This document shows positions 15,101-26,090 of a DNA stretch of 64,000 bases, piece after piece. Within the stretch, counting starts at the first letter, position 1. Every line of letters begins with the position of its first letter. Origin of the DNA: Isoetes taiwanensis (lineage: Eukaryota; Streptophyta; Lycopodiopsida; Isoetales; Isoetaceae); contig JAJEKV010000041.1 of NCBI GenBank assembly GCA_021234155.1, positions 13,332,310-13,396,309 on the forward strand. Reading direction: 5' to 3'. Under the pieces are notes generated by a model. That model searched no databases. It was not told where the DNA came from and worked only from the letters and a program-made list of their open reading frames with translations. Both the position numbers and the translations under genes were made by a program.

Positions 15101-15785
15101 TTCATGTAGAAATGACCCTAAGCCTAAGGTTATGCTAAAATGCTTTTAACAAAACTTATACATCATACCCTAATAATCTGCACTTCTAATTTGTTCTCCT
15201 CCTGCTGTTATCTCAATTTTGTATTAATACTATGAAGCTTCAACGCTAATACCTATGGCTAAAAAGAAACACAACACCAAAAAAAAAAAAAAAATAAAGG
15301 GTTGTTAGATCATTCTTAGTCTTCTCAAGTAGCCCTCGCCCTTGTTAATAAAACTCATTTCCTACCCTGAGTTGCTTTGTCTTCTCCGAAATTCCTCTAC
15401 TTCGTGTCGCTTCCATCAAATTCATAAGAGCCTGATAATTTCTAAAGGCAAATAAAATGTAAGAATAAAAGGCTCCATTAATCCATATTTCTCGCAGCCT
15501 CTTAAAAAGCCCTATTGTTTATCCTTTTCTCGCATTTCTTAACCGGCCAAATGCCACCATACCTCCTCATCAGCCTCCTCCTTTGCAGACCGCCACCATA
15601 CCTCCCGCCTCGCTCGAAAGTGTTTCTCGTCAATTCTCTCCCCAATCCCATTTAGCCTCCCCGCCTACTTGTTTTTTATAGCACCAACTCACATTTTGTA
15701 GGCAATTCACATTCTACGCAGTATTTTTTTCTCTCACTCCACGCCACATTTTCTTCATAGCCAACATATTTCTTATATGAAAATG
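12162..15785 (-). repeat. Copia-derived array unit 4
   Basis: The shortest complete unit, about 3.62 kb. GCTCGATACC is at 14461-14470. It has lost part of the LTR segment found in units 1-3 (sequence is missing around 15090-15145), as well as a piece near 13300 between the pre-integrase and gag segments. Confidence 0.6.
14473..15766 (-). repeat. Possible LTR of the copia-derived unit (unit 4 copy)
   Basis: On the minus strand the segment would begin TGTTGGCTATG (plus CATAGCCAACA near 15756-15766) and end TTCTACA next to the primer-binding-like site, giving TG...CA ends. I do not see a clear polypurine tract outside its start, so the left boundary is a guess. The equivalent in unit 1 is about 2119-3708, which contains the short palindrome GTACAAGG...CCTTGTAC. 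Confidence 0.35.
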
Positions 15786-17040
15786 ATATCATTTGAAATA
15801 ACGCATGCAAAGAATTATAGAAGTGGGAATAATTTAGCCAATAAAAATCTTGTTAGTACACTAGATTTGTTGCAAAATTATATAAGGAGATGGAAAAATG
15901 TGGCGCAAAGAACGATAAATAAATATGCTCATTAAGTTACTTAAGCATGGCTTTGCATTTGAGTGGCAATAAAGCATTAGAGTCCTCCTACATGATACAA
16001 GTAGAAATAAGACTATTCTAGTGAGAAATTGTGGGCCAAAACCTTCCTGGCCACCCAATGAAACTAACAAAAGTATGGAGTGAAACTAATCAGCAGGTCT
16101 AGACCTAAATATTTTAAAAAGAAACCATATGATGCTTCTGCATTAGAGATAAGCAAACGCCCTTTTTGCAAATTGTTGATCCTATCATCCTCTATACAAA
16201 TATATGGGCAACTTGTATGGGTTCGCATTAAATGTGCATATATAGAATTTACAAATGGAAAGGCTCTTTTGTTACTCAATCCTACCTTATAATGGAAAAG
16301 TATAAGTAATATCAAGGTAAACAATGATCACCCACATTGCTTGTACCTAGTTATGATGAGTTGAAAGGTTGTGGAATGTATCTAGCCAAGTAACAACCCA
16401 TCAAGTGTATACCATAGGCCCCATGGATGATAAGGTAAACATCCAATTCATACCCAATTGACGGCTTATTTCACTTTCTATATTAGATACCGTAGGATGT
16501 AGTCTTAGATTACAGAAGCTTTCTGGCTACTTATGAAAAACACACATAAGTTTTAAAATTATTAGTTTTATCAGAATTTAAGCTATTTTTGTAATCTTAA
16601 GATCAAGGTCAATCTTGCATTTGCTCCCCCTTCCGGGACAAGGGCGGTTGTAGATACCGGAGCTCAAATTGAAATAATGTCATTCCCAAACCTTGTTACG
16701 TTGTTTAACTAAAAGATGCAATGGGGAGTATAGTACACTCCGCAATGGTACTCAATTCTTATTTTCCCTTGAAAACATTACAATGTAATTTTTTCAAAGA
16801 CGACCTTTGTATCCAAGATCCGCAAGTAACCCACTTACCGGAAATTAAATTCTAACCAGCCTGTGAACACAAAGCACATCCTTTAGTTCAAGTATATTTC
16901 CTTCCAAGTCAAAAGTTCAAGCATCCCACTATCTTCAATCTCCGGTTCACTCATTTCCAAGTTGAACATGTCCACCTCTTCTTCTTTTTTGTAGTCTTTA
17001 AGCATTTGTGAGGAGCAAGTTATCGCTCCTTCTCAAATTC

Positions 17041-18110
17041 CTAATCTATAATCATGAGTTTACCATTAATTTTCTTATGTGTTAGAGCATGCAACTCAGA
17101 ATTACGCATTCCTTCGCTCTTCACGGTCCTTCTTAAGTCTTGGCTTCTTTGTCGTTGATTTATCAAGTATTTTTCCTCGGCCCAAACATTCCCCTCGCCT
17201 CGCCAAGGTTCCCTAACCCCTGGGTTCCTCCCCATCTCCCGCTTTTGCCTTAAAGTGTGATCACCTTCAGGACTAGGACAGTTTGCAGAGACATGTCCCT
17301 TACCATCACAATTATAACATACCAACTCTTTTCCAAGCTTAACGCAGTCGTTTTTCAAATGGCCATAATTGTCACAGTTGTAACATGGCCCAACTTTGCC
17401 CTTGTTATTGTAAGAATTGCTTCCTTTCTTACCTTTAGACTTCCCTGTGTACAACACCTCGGTTGCCCTGGTCATCATCATCATTTGCTCCTTGCTCTAG
17501 TTCAGTTCTCACCATTTGAATGGCATGCTCCTTGGAGCGTGCTACATTTCTCAAAAGCGTGGCCAACTGATGATTTGATACAGACCTTGCAATGGCTAAA
17601 ACTTGATACTGCTCATTTAAAATGACTCTTGCACCTTCAAGATCTGCAACTATTCCATCAAATTTCTCAGAAATTTGGTTAGATTATCTTTGTCATGCAG
17701 TTTAAGTCTCTTTAACTGTTTTTTCAAAACATCTATCTGAGATGATGATTGGCCTCATAAGTTCTTTCCATATAAAGCCACATATCTCTTGGTGACATAC
17801 CCCTTAATTTTAATTTGATAACTGAACCAACCTTGCAAGTGATTATGGCTTGGGCTTTCATAATCTTAAGTCCTTCATCATTGTCCAAGCTAACTCCAGA
17901 CCAAGTTGTTTGTCCACCTTCAGCAGTGGAACCTTCAGAAGCAGAACTCGAGTTTGAGCTTGAAGTCCCTATAACTATAGTAGCAGTAGGACGTCTGACA
18001 GCATTTGTATCAATTAGATACCATAAATTTTCAAATTCTAGGTGTCTAATGCCTTGTATCCAAATCTGAAATCCCCATTCACCTTTAAAAAACTATGGCA
18101 TTTAAAATAT
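17041..18110 (-). pseudogene. Copia-type gag with two CCHC zinc knuckles (broken)
   Basis: Read right to left, a helical stretch near 17655-17480 ('LNEQYQVLAIARSVSNHQLA', then an acidic Asp run) leads by a frameshift near 17470-17480 into two zinc knuckles. The first, CYNCDNYGHLKNDC, is at about 17344-17385. The second, CYNCDGKGHVSANC, is at about 17290-17331. Both keep the C-x2-C-x4-H-x4-C spacing of retroviral-type nucleocapsid knuckles, which bind the element RNA during particle assembly. The upstream part near 18110-17660 has stops. The family assignment is firm; the copy is not functional. Confidence 0.8.
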
Positions 18111-18141
18111 TTGCACCAAATTTGGATGACATGATAAGATG

Positions 18142-18156
18142 TGCTCTAATACCAAA
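18142..18156 (-). other. Primer-binding-site-like sequence
   Basis: On the minus strand this reads TTTGGTATTAGAGCA, matching the initiator-Met tRNA primer-binding core of plant copia elements (TGGTATCAGAGC) at 11 of 12 positions. Immediately 5' on the minus strand is ...CTTCTACA, which would be the LTR 3' end. The same place in units 1-4 reads GCTCGATACY on plus and is more degraded. Confidence 0.55.
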
Positions 18157-18718
18157 TGTAGAAGCAAGAAGGTACAAGTTTATAAAATGAGAACCACTTA
18201 GAAAATTATATGCACTAAGATTATTCTTCAATGTTAATAGCCATTTCAAAGAATTAGGCAATAAACAATGCTTCAATGAAATATGCCCTTCATTTAATTT
18301 CAAGTAACTTACTGTATCTTTGAAATTGATCAGACTCAAATAGTTCCTTGGCTAGCCCAAGCCTTGATTACAATGTTAGGTTCATCCGATCATGCATCAC
18401 ACATGCATGCCTATTCAAAATACTTGTTCAATTTAATAGTGTTCAGTCCGGCAGCTATGCCGAACCGACCTCCAACGAATCAGCCTGGACCGACCTCCTA
18501 TTTCCTTTATTCTTCATGGCTCCAAAATATTGGACCGATTTATCATACTAGAAATAGTTAAGATTAACTTAACCAACATGCTCAAAATTACAGTCACTAA
18601 AATGGTCATGGCGTTTATCTTAGCTCCCTTTTTGAAAACCTTTGAACATGATCTTCTTCCCTAGTTCATATAAATGGTTTTGCAATGTTCATAAGGTCAT
18701 CGTGTCAATCTTCAGTGT

Positions 18719-21118
18719 TAAAAAACCCCCGCCCCGAAGGGTTTTCGAGGGAAAAGCCGTGGCAGCAATCAGCCTGCTGACAAACTGTTCTAATATACAA
18801 AATGCAAAAACACACAAATATATACACTCATGCACCGCACCCGTAGTGCTTGATCAGCGGGCAGCCAGGCGGGGGCAAAGGTGAGCTCACAGATCTAGTA
18901 CCTCCTGAATGTACGACCCCAGAGCACGAACTGACGGTGTGTTCATCAGCAAATGTAGGGGCAAGTCCTACCGCATTAAGGGAGCCGATCCGCCCGGATC
19001 GATCAATGGCCGGGCAACTTCGAAAGTGTGAGACTCATCCTCAATGGCACCCGCTTGACAAAGACAGACAGAGTCACCGTCTGGGGGGGCTCCCCAACAT
19101 CTATCCATCTCGACGCGAAGATGGTGGGCACTCGTATTAATGGAGGCAATGAGTCCGGCTTTTCGTGGGCAGCCGGGAACGCAGGTAGAGCTGCAAGGGC
19201 CCCGGGCTAACACGGGTTGATGTGCACCTTGTAATGGGCCGCTTTGACCTGCTCTAGAGCCGGTCCCGAGCTTGCCAAGGAAGCAAGCGTCCACGCATAC
19301 CCCAGCTGGCTCAAGCCACGACGGGCCCTCAACCACCGATCTCTTACCCCTCCAACAGCCCCGAGTTGGCCAAGGGCCCATTGCCATAGTGTAAGCCAAA
19401 AGGGAGCCGAGCATCACCCATATTAACCACTTTCAAAATAGACGATGTGTCTATCAAGGGGCTGCCACAAGCAAAGAATCCCTTTTTCTCCGTGCTAATC
19501 CGATAGGGAACTTGAAGGTTTCACCCCAAGTGCCCTTCCGCCAAAATGCCTTCGCACCTGCCCAAGTCATTCCGTGTCGCCAAAGAGACGACCGGGCCCC
19601 AAACCTCGACCGCATTTAAGGACAAAGCCACCGGTGCAAAAGATGTGACTAATGGCCCGAATCATAGAGCTCTTTGTGATCACCTTGTTGTCAAGATGGT
19701 ATAAAGCGCTTTCCGGCACACACCACTTAGTTCTTTTGGGGCCTCCCAACAGAGCTTGAGGAGGGGAACTCCACCCCTAGGTACTTGTAGGTGGGGCGTG
19801 ACTCTACAGGTATACCCTAATATGTGAGTCCGGGGGAGGCGTGGGGTGGCGTGGAAGAGGATATGAGAACCACCACGGTCTTGGCCGATTCACGCCAAGC
19901 ATGTCCGGTAGCCCCATTGAATGTGTCTAGGGCATCCGGATGAGACCGCATAGCCGGGGTGTGGGCCTCTGTCAACATCGCCCACATAGATGAGCCGGCG
20001 GATGACCCGTGCAAAGTCGTGATGCCACCCCCCATGCTCGCGCAGAAGCCGGGGCTCTAACCGACAATGTAGAGGCCAAAAGTGTTGGTGAGGGGGCAGC
20101 CTGCCGACCCCGATACTACCGGGTGAATGCTTGGCCCGTCGGGGCCGCATCCCCGCCAAAACAACTCTCATACATCCCAGATATGGCATTCTCGCATTGC
20201 AAAGTGGCGGCAGCCCAGTTGATGCGCCCTAGCCCATAGCTTTTCCCGGGACCGTGATCAAAACCTTCAAGTCCACAAAGCAAAGAATACAAGTCCTACC
20301 GATGGTTCCTACCGCTTCAATCGGTGCTCCCGCAGTAAAGATATGGTCAATCGCTGAGTGGCGGGGTCTAAAGCCCGCTTGTGTGAGGGCTCGCACATGT
20401 GCCGATGCCCGGCGGTCAACTGCTTTCGAGAATGCCGACCAACGGTTTGGCAAATACTTGAATCGACCATGATCGTCCGGCGAATTGGCCTGACAAAGGT
20501 GGGTCGCCCGCCTTGTAAATGGGGACAACCCCGCTTTGTGGTCCATTGTCTGGGAAACCTTCCCGCAATGCTCGCTGAATGGGTAGTGAGGATCGGCACC
20601 GGCCTGCCACCGCCCATTTGAGTAACTTCGCCCGCATACCATCGAGGTCACCGCCCTTCCCATTAGCCGACCCGCTTCTGCCCTCCACAACATCCTCCTC
20701 CGTGAGAACCAATGGGGCCATCCTATGGGGTTATGGACGACGCTGGCCCCTCGGTGGGTCATAGAGCTACCGCAAGTACCGCTTTCCCACTTGCCTCGTG
20801 TGATATCCCCCGTAGGTCGGGCTGGCCTTCGCTACTCTGCGCCAAAAGGTTCGAGGATGAGTGTCCAGGGCCAAACATCTCCCCGATGCTCGGCAAAGGT
20901 ACCGCGCCTTTGTCTCCTTCCGGATGGGCGCAGATGCGGTGGTGGCCCCGCAAGCTGGGTTGTGACGAGGCGGGCGCTTGCGTTCTTTACACTCGCATCA
21001 AACCATCGGTTACCGCGGAAATGTTGCCGACCACGAGCGCGGCGCGGGGAGGGGGGTCTTTACAAAGCACCTCGTCCCGGCGCATCCCGTAATAGCGAAG
21101 TCAACTGGTCTGTCTGCT
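18719..21118 (-). mobile_element. 5'-truncated LINE (non-LTR retrotransposon), RT region
   Basis: GC-rich DNA inside an AT-rich array. Minus-strand translations show the LINE reverse-transcriptase series in order: 'ALREGFPDNGPQSGVVPIYK' (20721-20416 frame), then 'QAGFRPRHSAIDHIFTAGAP' with 'CILCFVDLK' (20400-20240), then a degraded YADD box as 'IYVGDVD' (20189-19890 frame). Several frames are needed, so it is dead. The left end (element 3' side) carries a stem of AAAACCC...GGGTTTT at 18721-18748. A microsatellite tail like that of the second LINE is not seen. It lies between truncated array units. Confidence 0.75.
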
Positions 21119-21119
21119 G

Positions 21120-22080
21120 ATATCATTTGAAATAATGCATACAAAGAATTATAGAAGTGGGAATAATTTCTTAGCCAATAAAAATCTTGTTAGTACACTA
21201 GAATTTGTTGCAAAATGATATAGTGGAGAAGGGAAAATGTGCGTAGCAATGCATAACAAATATGCTCATTAAGTTACTTAAGCATGGATTTGCAATTGAG
21301 TGGCAATGTTAATAGAGTCCTCCTACTACATGGATAAGTAGAAATAAGACTATTCTAGTGAGAAATTGTGGGGCTAAACCTTCCTACAGCCAAAGAAACC
21401 AACAAAAGTATATGGAGCGGAACTAATTATGCGGGGTCTAGACCCAAATATTTTAAAAGAAACCATATGATGCTGGCATTAGAGATAAGCAAACACCATT
21501 TTTTTTTGCAAATTGTTGATCCTACCATCCCTCTATACAAATATAAGGGCAACTTGTGGTATGGGTTCAGTGCATTAAATGTGCATATAGAATTTACAAA
21601 TGGAAAGGCTCTTTTGTTACTCAACTTTACCCAGATATGGAAAAGTATAAGCAATATCGAGGTAAAACAATTATCTCCCACATTGCTTGTACCTAGTTAT
21701 ATGAGTTGAAAGGTTGTGCAATGTATCTAGGCAGTGCACAAACTCCATTGGTGGTATACCATAGGCCCTATGGATGATACAAAACATTCAATTCAATTCA
21801 ATTGACAGCTTATTTCACTTTTATTAGATACCAGTGATGTAGTCTTAGATTGCTAGAAGCTTGGCTACTATGAAAAACACACATAAGTTTTAAATTGTTA
21901 GTTTTATTGTAATGGTTATTTTTGTACTTAAGATCAAGGTCAACCTTGCATTTGCTCCCCCTTCCGATCAATGTTGGCTCAAATTGAAATAATGTCATTC
22001 CTAAACCTTGTTATGCATTTAACTAAAAGATGCAATAGGAGTATAGTATGGTACTCAATTCTTATTTTCAATAGAATATT
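21120..22080 (-). repeat. Copia-derived array unit 6, truncated
   Basis: It starts with TATCATTTGAAATAATGC directly after the LINE and follows the normal unit order to about 22080, ending just before the stop codon of the TenA-like gene. Only the left part of a unit (before gag) is present. Confidence 0.6.
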
Positions 22081-22097
22081 TCAATTTGCTTCTTCTC

Positions 22098-22802
22098 TCA
22101 TGCATTGTTGAAGAAGGCCACTTCATGATTCAAGCCTTCATTGAACATGTCATTGGCCACATCTAGTTTCAACAATTTCTTTTCGTAATATTCTTGCATG
22201 AGTGTTTCTTGTTCTTGTGGTTCTTTCCCTCCGTCGCACCATTTAGAATACACATTATTTTCCACTAGATCTAGGCTCTTCATGTTGCCTATATCACCTC
22301 TACATCTTTTCTGTAGATAAGGCCAAAGCTTTGCACAAGGATATGTTGAAACAAGCACATATTCAGGGCCGTACTTGGAGATAGATTCTTTGATGAATGC
22401 TAGATATTTGGATGCTTGGACTCCAACAGAAGCACCATTGTAATAATTAACAGAAAGGTTATTGAACATCTCTATGCCGTATTCCACCCAAGAAGCACTC
22501 TTTTTAGAGGCAAATGCCCCGAGGTCAGAGCCTGATGCAACCTTGGAAACATTTCCCCAAATGTATCCAACATTCAAAACCCAATAAGCATCTTGAACTT
22601 GATACTTTGCATAGAAGTCAGGATCAAGTGTTCCATTGACAACTCCACCAACAAACTTAGAGGTGTATGCCTGGCCTTTAAGGCGACTCGCATTTGCGGA
22701 GCGCCAAAGCTGCTCAGGCAAAGAATCGTTATGAATGGCAGATCGAACAAGGGAAGGGGATAAAACTAGTGATAAAAGACATGCAAATAACATAGGTCCC
22801 AT
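22098..22802 (-). CDS. Secreted TenA/THI-4-like family protein
   Basis: 234 residues, one exon, no breaks. Residues 1-22 form a hydrophobic signal peptide (MGPMLFACLLSLVLSPS...). The rest resembles the TenA/THI-4 (heme-oxygenase-like all-helical) fold: 'GGVVNGTLD' near 52-60, 'QDAYWVL' near 70-76 (Asp71 where TenA has its pyrimidine-binding Asp), 'STYPCAKLWPYL' with Cys146 where TenA has its catalytic Cys, 'YSKWCD' near 185-190, and a C-terminal 'NHEVAFFNNA' with Glu227 in the place of the conserved TenA Glu. TenA proteins hydrolyse aminopyrimidines in thiamin salvage inside cells; a secreted form is unusual, so another substrate or a defence role is possible. A TATAAA lies about 85 bp upstream. 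It is the only clearly intact gene in the left half. Confidence 0.75.
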   Translation of the reverse strand: MGPMLFACLLSLVLSPSLVRSAIHNDSLPEQLWRSANASRLKGQAYTSKFVGGVVNGTLDPDFYAKYQVQDAYWVLNVGYIWGNVSKVASGSDLGAFASKKSASWVEYGIEMFNNLSVNYYNGASVGVQASKYLAFIKESISKYGPEYVLVSTYPCAKLWPYLQKRCRGDIGNMKSLDLVENNVYSKWCDGGKEPQEQETLMQEYYEKKLLKLDVANDMFNEGLNHEVAFFNNA

Positions 22803-22883
22803 AGCAACTTATGTGCAAAACAAACACAAGAGAACACAACAAGGAAAGGAAGGATGGTTGTTGTGGTCTTGAGAGTGGAAGCA

Positions 22884-22889
22884 TTTATA
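22884..22889 (-). promoter_or_regulatory. TATA box of the TenA-like gene
   Basis: Minus-strand TATAAA inside GTGTATAAATGC, about 82-87 bp upstream of the ATG at 22802, a normal plant distance allowing a 5' UTR of about 50 bp. Confidence 0.5.
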
Positions 22890-22989
22890 CACAAACGTTG
22901 TGTTAATTCTGTAGCTTTATGCCACACTTTGAACTCATGTTGTGGTTAGAATCTACTGCAAGTAATTAGTAATTTGTGAGCTCGTTTTG

Positions 22990-23690
22990 TAGCACATGCT
23001 GCTCAACAAAAAACGATTTGCACATGCATAAATGCTTGGCATTTATGAATTCGGCGCCTAATAAGTGTATAATAATATGAATTCGGTGCCTAAAGTCCGC
23101 ATTCATGAGATTTGCTGCTTTTTGTGTACAGTAATATGAATTCGGTAGGTTGGCGTTGGCTGGCTGCTTTGTTTTGTTTAGTAAGTAGACACGACCGACA
23201 AAATAAAAAATTTCCTTCGGACAGGCAATGGGGCAGAGACGAATTAAAGAAAGGCTTCGATTCATGAAGCAAATTCTGAATTTGGCACAAATTTAATCTG
23301 TAGCAAATTGGGAATTAAAGAATTGCTTCGATTCATGAATTGGGTACTTACCCAGATTCATGCTCAGCCTCATGCCTCATCAAGCAAATTCTGAATTTGG
23401 CACAAATTTAAGCTGTAGCAAATTGGACACAAATTTAAGCTGTGACAAATTCTGCCGCCCAGATAAACAGATGGGTTTCAAATTCATGGCCAATTTGGGC
23501 AGTAGGAATAATTCTGCAGCGAGAAATTATAGATTCGTGCCAAAAAAATTAGCAGGAAACAGGCTCGCGAACAAAGAAACAGATGCCAGATTCCTAAATC
23601 TGGACGATTTTCTTGGAGCAGTTAGTGTCTTGAAGAAATTTGTTTTTGGTTTTCGCATTGTTCGTTCGTGTTTTTGCATCCTCTCTGTGC
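22990..23690. repeat. Short local repeats upstream of the TenA-like gene
   Basis: ATGAATTCGG-type words recur at about 23046, 23078 and 23132. A second phrase, GCAAATTCTGAATTTGGCAC, occurs at 23270 and 23384, and CACAAATTTAAGCTGT repeats at 23401 and 23429. No coding exon is evident; a 143-residue open frame at 23360-23791 looks like chance. Confidence 0.4.
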
Positions 23691-23777
23691 GTCCCATAAC
23701 CATTGTTCATCAAATTTTCTTTGGAACCTTCTGTCGTTGCCTGCATTCTTGGATACATTTTACACGTATCTCTCCAA

Positions 23778-23889
23778 TTGGATATCTCTAAATGTTTTGG
23801 ATATCTCTAAATGTTTTGGTCTCCGCAATTGGATATCTCTAAATGTTTTGGTCTCCGTGGATGATAAAAATACCTTCCTTCCTTCCTTC
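23778..23889 (+). mobile_element. Retroposon 3' tail ending in (CTTC)n
   Basis: Three copies of TTGGATATCTCTAAATGTTT (about 23778, 23798, 23828) lead into GGTCTCCGTGGATGATAAAA (from 23850) and then (CTTC)n. The GGTCTCCGTGGA.GATAAAA motif recurs inverted at 24240-24264 and 31465-31487, each time next to a simple repeat. That is how 3' ends of some LINEs and SINEs look. The 5' limit of the element is unknown. Confidence 0.4.
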
Positions 23890-24210
23890 CAAGAATGCTT
23901 TGTTAGAAATATGAAATATGAAGTAAAGTAACAACGTGTTTGAAATGAAACCACAAGTCAATGGCACTACTCCTTCTTAAGAAGATGACTTGTGAATGTC
24001 AGAAAAACAAGATCGCAAACAGCTTATGCGAAGTAATATCTTGGCAACTTCCCTTCATATTCCTCATATTTGCTTGTGCTAGTTTCTATCATCTTCAATG
24101 TAGTACTCATTGGTTTCTTCTAAAGTTGAGCAGTTAATCTCTGAAAAGAAGAAGCTTAACCCCAATTGTGGTCTGATGCCATATGGTATGGGACTATAAG
24201 CAACATGGTC

Positions 24211-24264
24211 AGGAAGGAAGGAAGGAAGGAAGGAAGGAAGTATATTTTAACGTCCACGGAGGCC
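24211..24264 (-). mobile_element. Second retroposon 3' tail, (GGAA)n on plus
   Basis: On minus: GGCCTCCGTGGACGTTAAAA, then TATAC and (TTCC)n. It faces the copy at 23850-23889 about 320 bp away, so the two could also be read as terminal inverted repeats of one element of about 415 bp. Confidence 0.4.
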
Positions 24265-24398
24265 AGAAAGTCTAGAAATAAATGTGTGATATGTGTATCC
24301 TTGTTACCACACTATGTTGTCAGCTACAAAATTGGTATTCCCATAATGATTCAAGTAATATCATAAATAGGTTAGAGGTTCATTGCAAGGAAGTGAAT

Positions 24399-24652
24399 GT
24401 TATAGAATATTGGATTCTTCTGATCATCTGATAGGCCCATTTGTCACCACCGGATAGAAGAAGTGGGTGGAGTAAAGTCCCATCGTGTAATGTGTGCCAC
24501 TTTGTTCATCCCTCCATCATAAAAAATAGATCTTGTTCTCATGATTGCTTATGGTGATAGATTTTGTTCTCATGATTGCTTATGGTAGTAGTTGATCCAC
24601 CTATCAATTGCAACTTATTGATAAGGTCCTATGAATTACAAGTACAAGAAAT
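24399..24652 (+). repeat. 254-bp dispersed repeat, copy 1
   Basis: Nearly the same sequence as 39107-39355 (starts GTTA.AATA.TGGATTCTTC, ends with TATGAA.TACAA.TACAAG). It holds an internal 37-bp tandem duplication (AGATCTTGTTCTCATGATTG / AGATTTTGTTCTCATGATTG). Its presence near a Helitron-like 3' end here, and downstream of a Helitron-5'-like start at 38520, suggests one family. Confidence 0.7.
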
Positions 24653-24887
24653 TTATCGCGGCGGCCATTTCTCTTCCCAACTGACTCACTATTGGTTTGA
24701 ATTGTAGTAGGTAGACCTAACATAAGTATGGACTTTCGAAACATTAACTCAATTTGAGCGATTGCAAACATTAACTAGACACTTTTAGATTAATTGTTCC
24801 CTATGTTAGCTAATGTTTCAAATGCTAGTTGTTGGGGACACGAGTTTAGGAGTATGTTGTGCAAGACAATAGGTTGCCTCACCCGGA

Positions 24888-25088
24888 CATAAGTCAAAAT
24901 GTAATGCCATCAAAACGTTGTATATCAAATTTATAAGTTCATTATATTAGCACCTAATATGCTCTTAGAACTTTTCTTAGAACTTGTTCATAGGTCAAAA
25001 TGTAATGCCATCAAAAAGTTGTATATCAAATTTGTAAGTTCAATATATTAGCACCTAATATGCTCTTAGAACTTTTCTTAGAACTTGT
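24888..25088 (+). repeat. Tandem duplication, unit about 100 bp
   Basis: GTCAAAATGTAATGCCATCA starts both copies (about 24893 and 24993). Both end CTTTTCTTAGAACTTGT. They differ at a few positions only. No coding potential seen. Confidence 0.75.
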
Positions 25089-26090
25089 CGGAGTGGCTTG
25101 GTCCTAAACTGAAGTTATCAGAGCTGCTACTCATTCGATAAAGAGAGGAATCAACTTCGTCAATGATAACCTAATTATTGATCTATCTAGAACTAACGCC
25201 ATTCAAGGCACTCAAGTTGATGTTTATGGACCATCCTCGACAGAATGCACAGCATGCGAATGCTGCGGAGCAAGGGGGCATTAACATCTAACAATGTATT
25301 GAGTCGGTTGAGTCCACCATGGGCAAGCCATATAACACAAATTATGGCATATGCTAGACAAAGAAAGTACAATGTGCCTCTCTAGATGTAGGGCCATTTG
25401 AAAAACAACAAATTGTATAATGTGCATAGATTTTTATAGAAAATGACAATGTATAATTTGCATAAGCTTGCAAGTCTGTGTGTTTCTTTGTCACACGTGG
25501 CATGCCTGCCACTTGGTGGAGGTAATTTGGATGGCATGAATTTCTTTGGATTTGAGTTGATCTAAGAATTATTATGGTCTAAGAACTATAGCCGTTCAAG
25601 TATGTATACTTTATTTTCTAAGCCTTTTGTTATTTGATTTGCTAATGAATTGAACTTCATGTTTCATATGGTTAGCTAAAGCAATTTACATTGCATATGA
25701 TAAAGAGGAAATAATATACTACTTGGCAATGATTGTTAAAAGATTGGTTACATGGATTAGACTTCATATTTCACATGGTTAGCAAGAAATTCACATTGCA
25801 GATGGTTCAAGAGGAAATGGTCTAGAGGAAATAATGCATCCTCGTGATGATCCAACATAAATACACCATCGGGTTCATAATAAGTTTTGACAGTTTTGAG
25901 AATCTCCGTCTTAATCAGGTTCAAATTAAGTTTTGTATAATTGCACAATTTTGGGAACCTTCTCAATCAGATATGCAAACTTTCTAAGGACATGCATTGA
26001 TGCAAATTGCTAATAATTTGTAATCGTTCTGTGTAGCATCATCTAATCAATCCAACCACATGCATCGTATTAACTTATATTTGTATTTAT
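25089..26090. other. AT-rich non-coding stretch
   Basis: No gene recognised. An imperfect tandem repeat of about 107 bp covers roughly 25650-25835 (CATATGGTTAGC / CACATGGTTAGC, each followed by ...TTCACATTGCA or TTTACATTGCA and GAGGAAATAAT). A 69-residue minus frame at 25757-25966 has no recognisable features. Confidence 0.4.

Larger units (their letters stand above)
15786..18717 (-). repeat. Copia-derived array unit 5, truncated by LINE
   Basis: The best-preserved unit for gag. It stops at about 18717, where the other units continue for about 1 kb of LTR sequence; a LINE follows immediately. The missing LTR part suggests a deletion with, or after, the LINE insertion. Confidence 0.65.
1..22080 (-). 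mobile_element. Tandem array of decayed Ty1/copia-derived gag units
   Basis: The same series of segments recurs head to tail, with unit starts recognisable by the phrase TATCATTTGAAATAA at about 3728, 7711 (degraded), 12162, 15786 and 21120. Read on the minus strand, each unit contains a possible LTR, a primer-binding-like site, gag with zinc knuckles and a GAG-pre-integrase segment. I cannot find convincing integrase-core, reverse transcriptase or RNase H motifs. Gag-only elements with terminal repeats (TR-GAG/LARD-like) are known in plants, and a shared-LTR tandem array can arise by unequal recombination; applying this here is inference. All copies carry many stops and frameshifts. The array is interrupted by a LINE at 18719-21118. 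Confidence 0.75.

Noticed and set aside
1-22080. CRISPR-like or satellite array
   Set aside because: Units are kilobases long with retroelement motifs; no short regular repeats and spacers.
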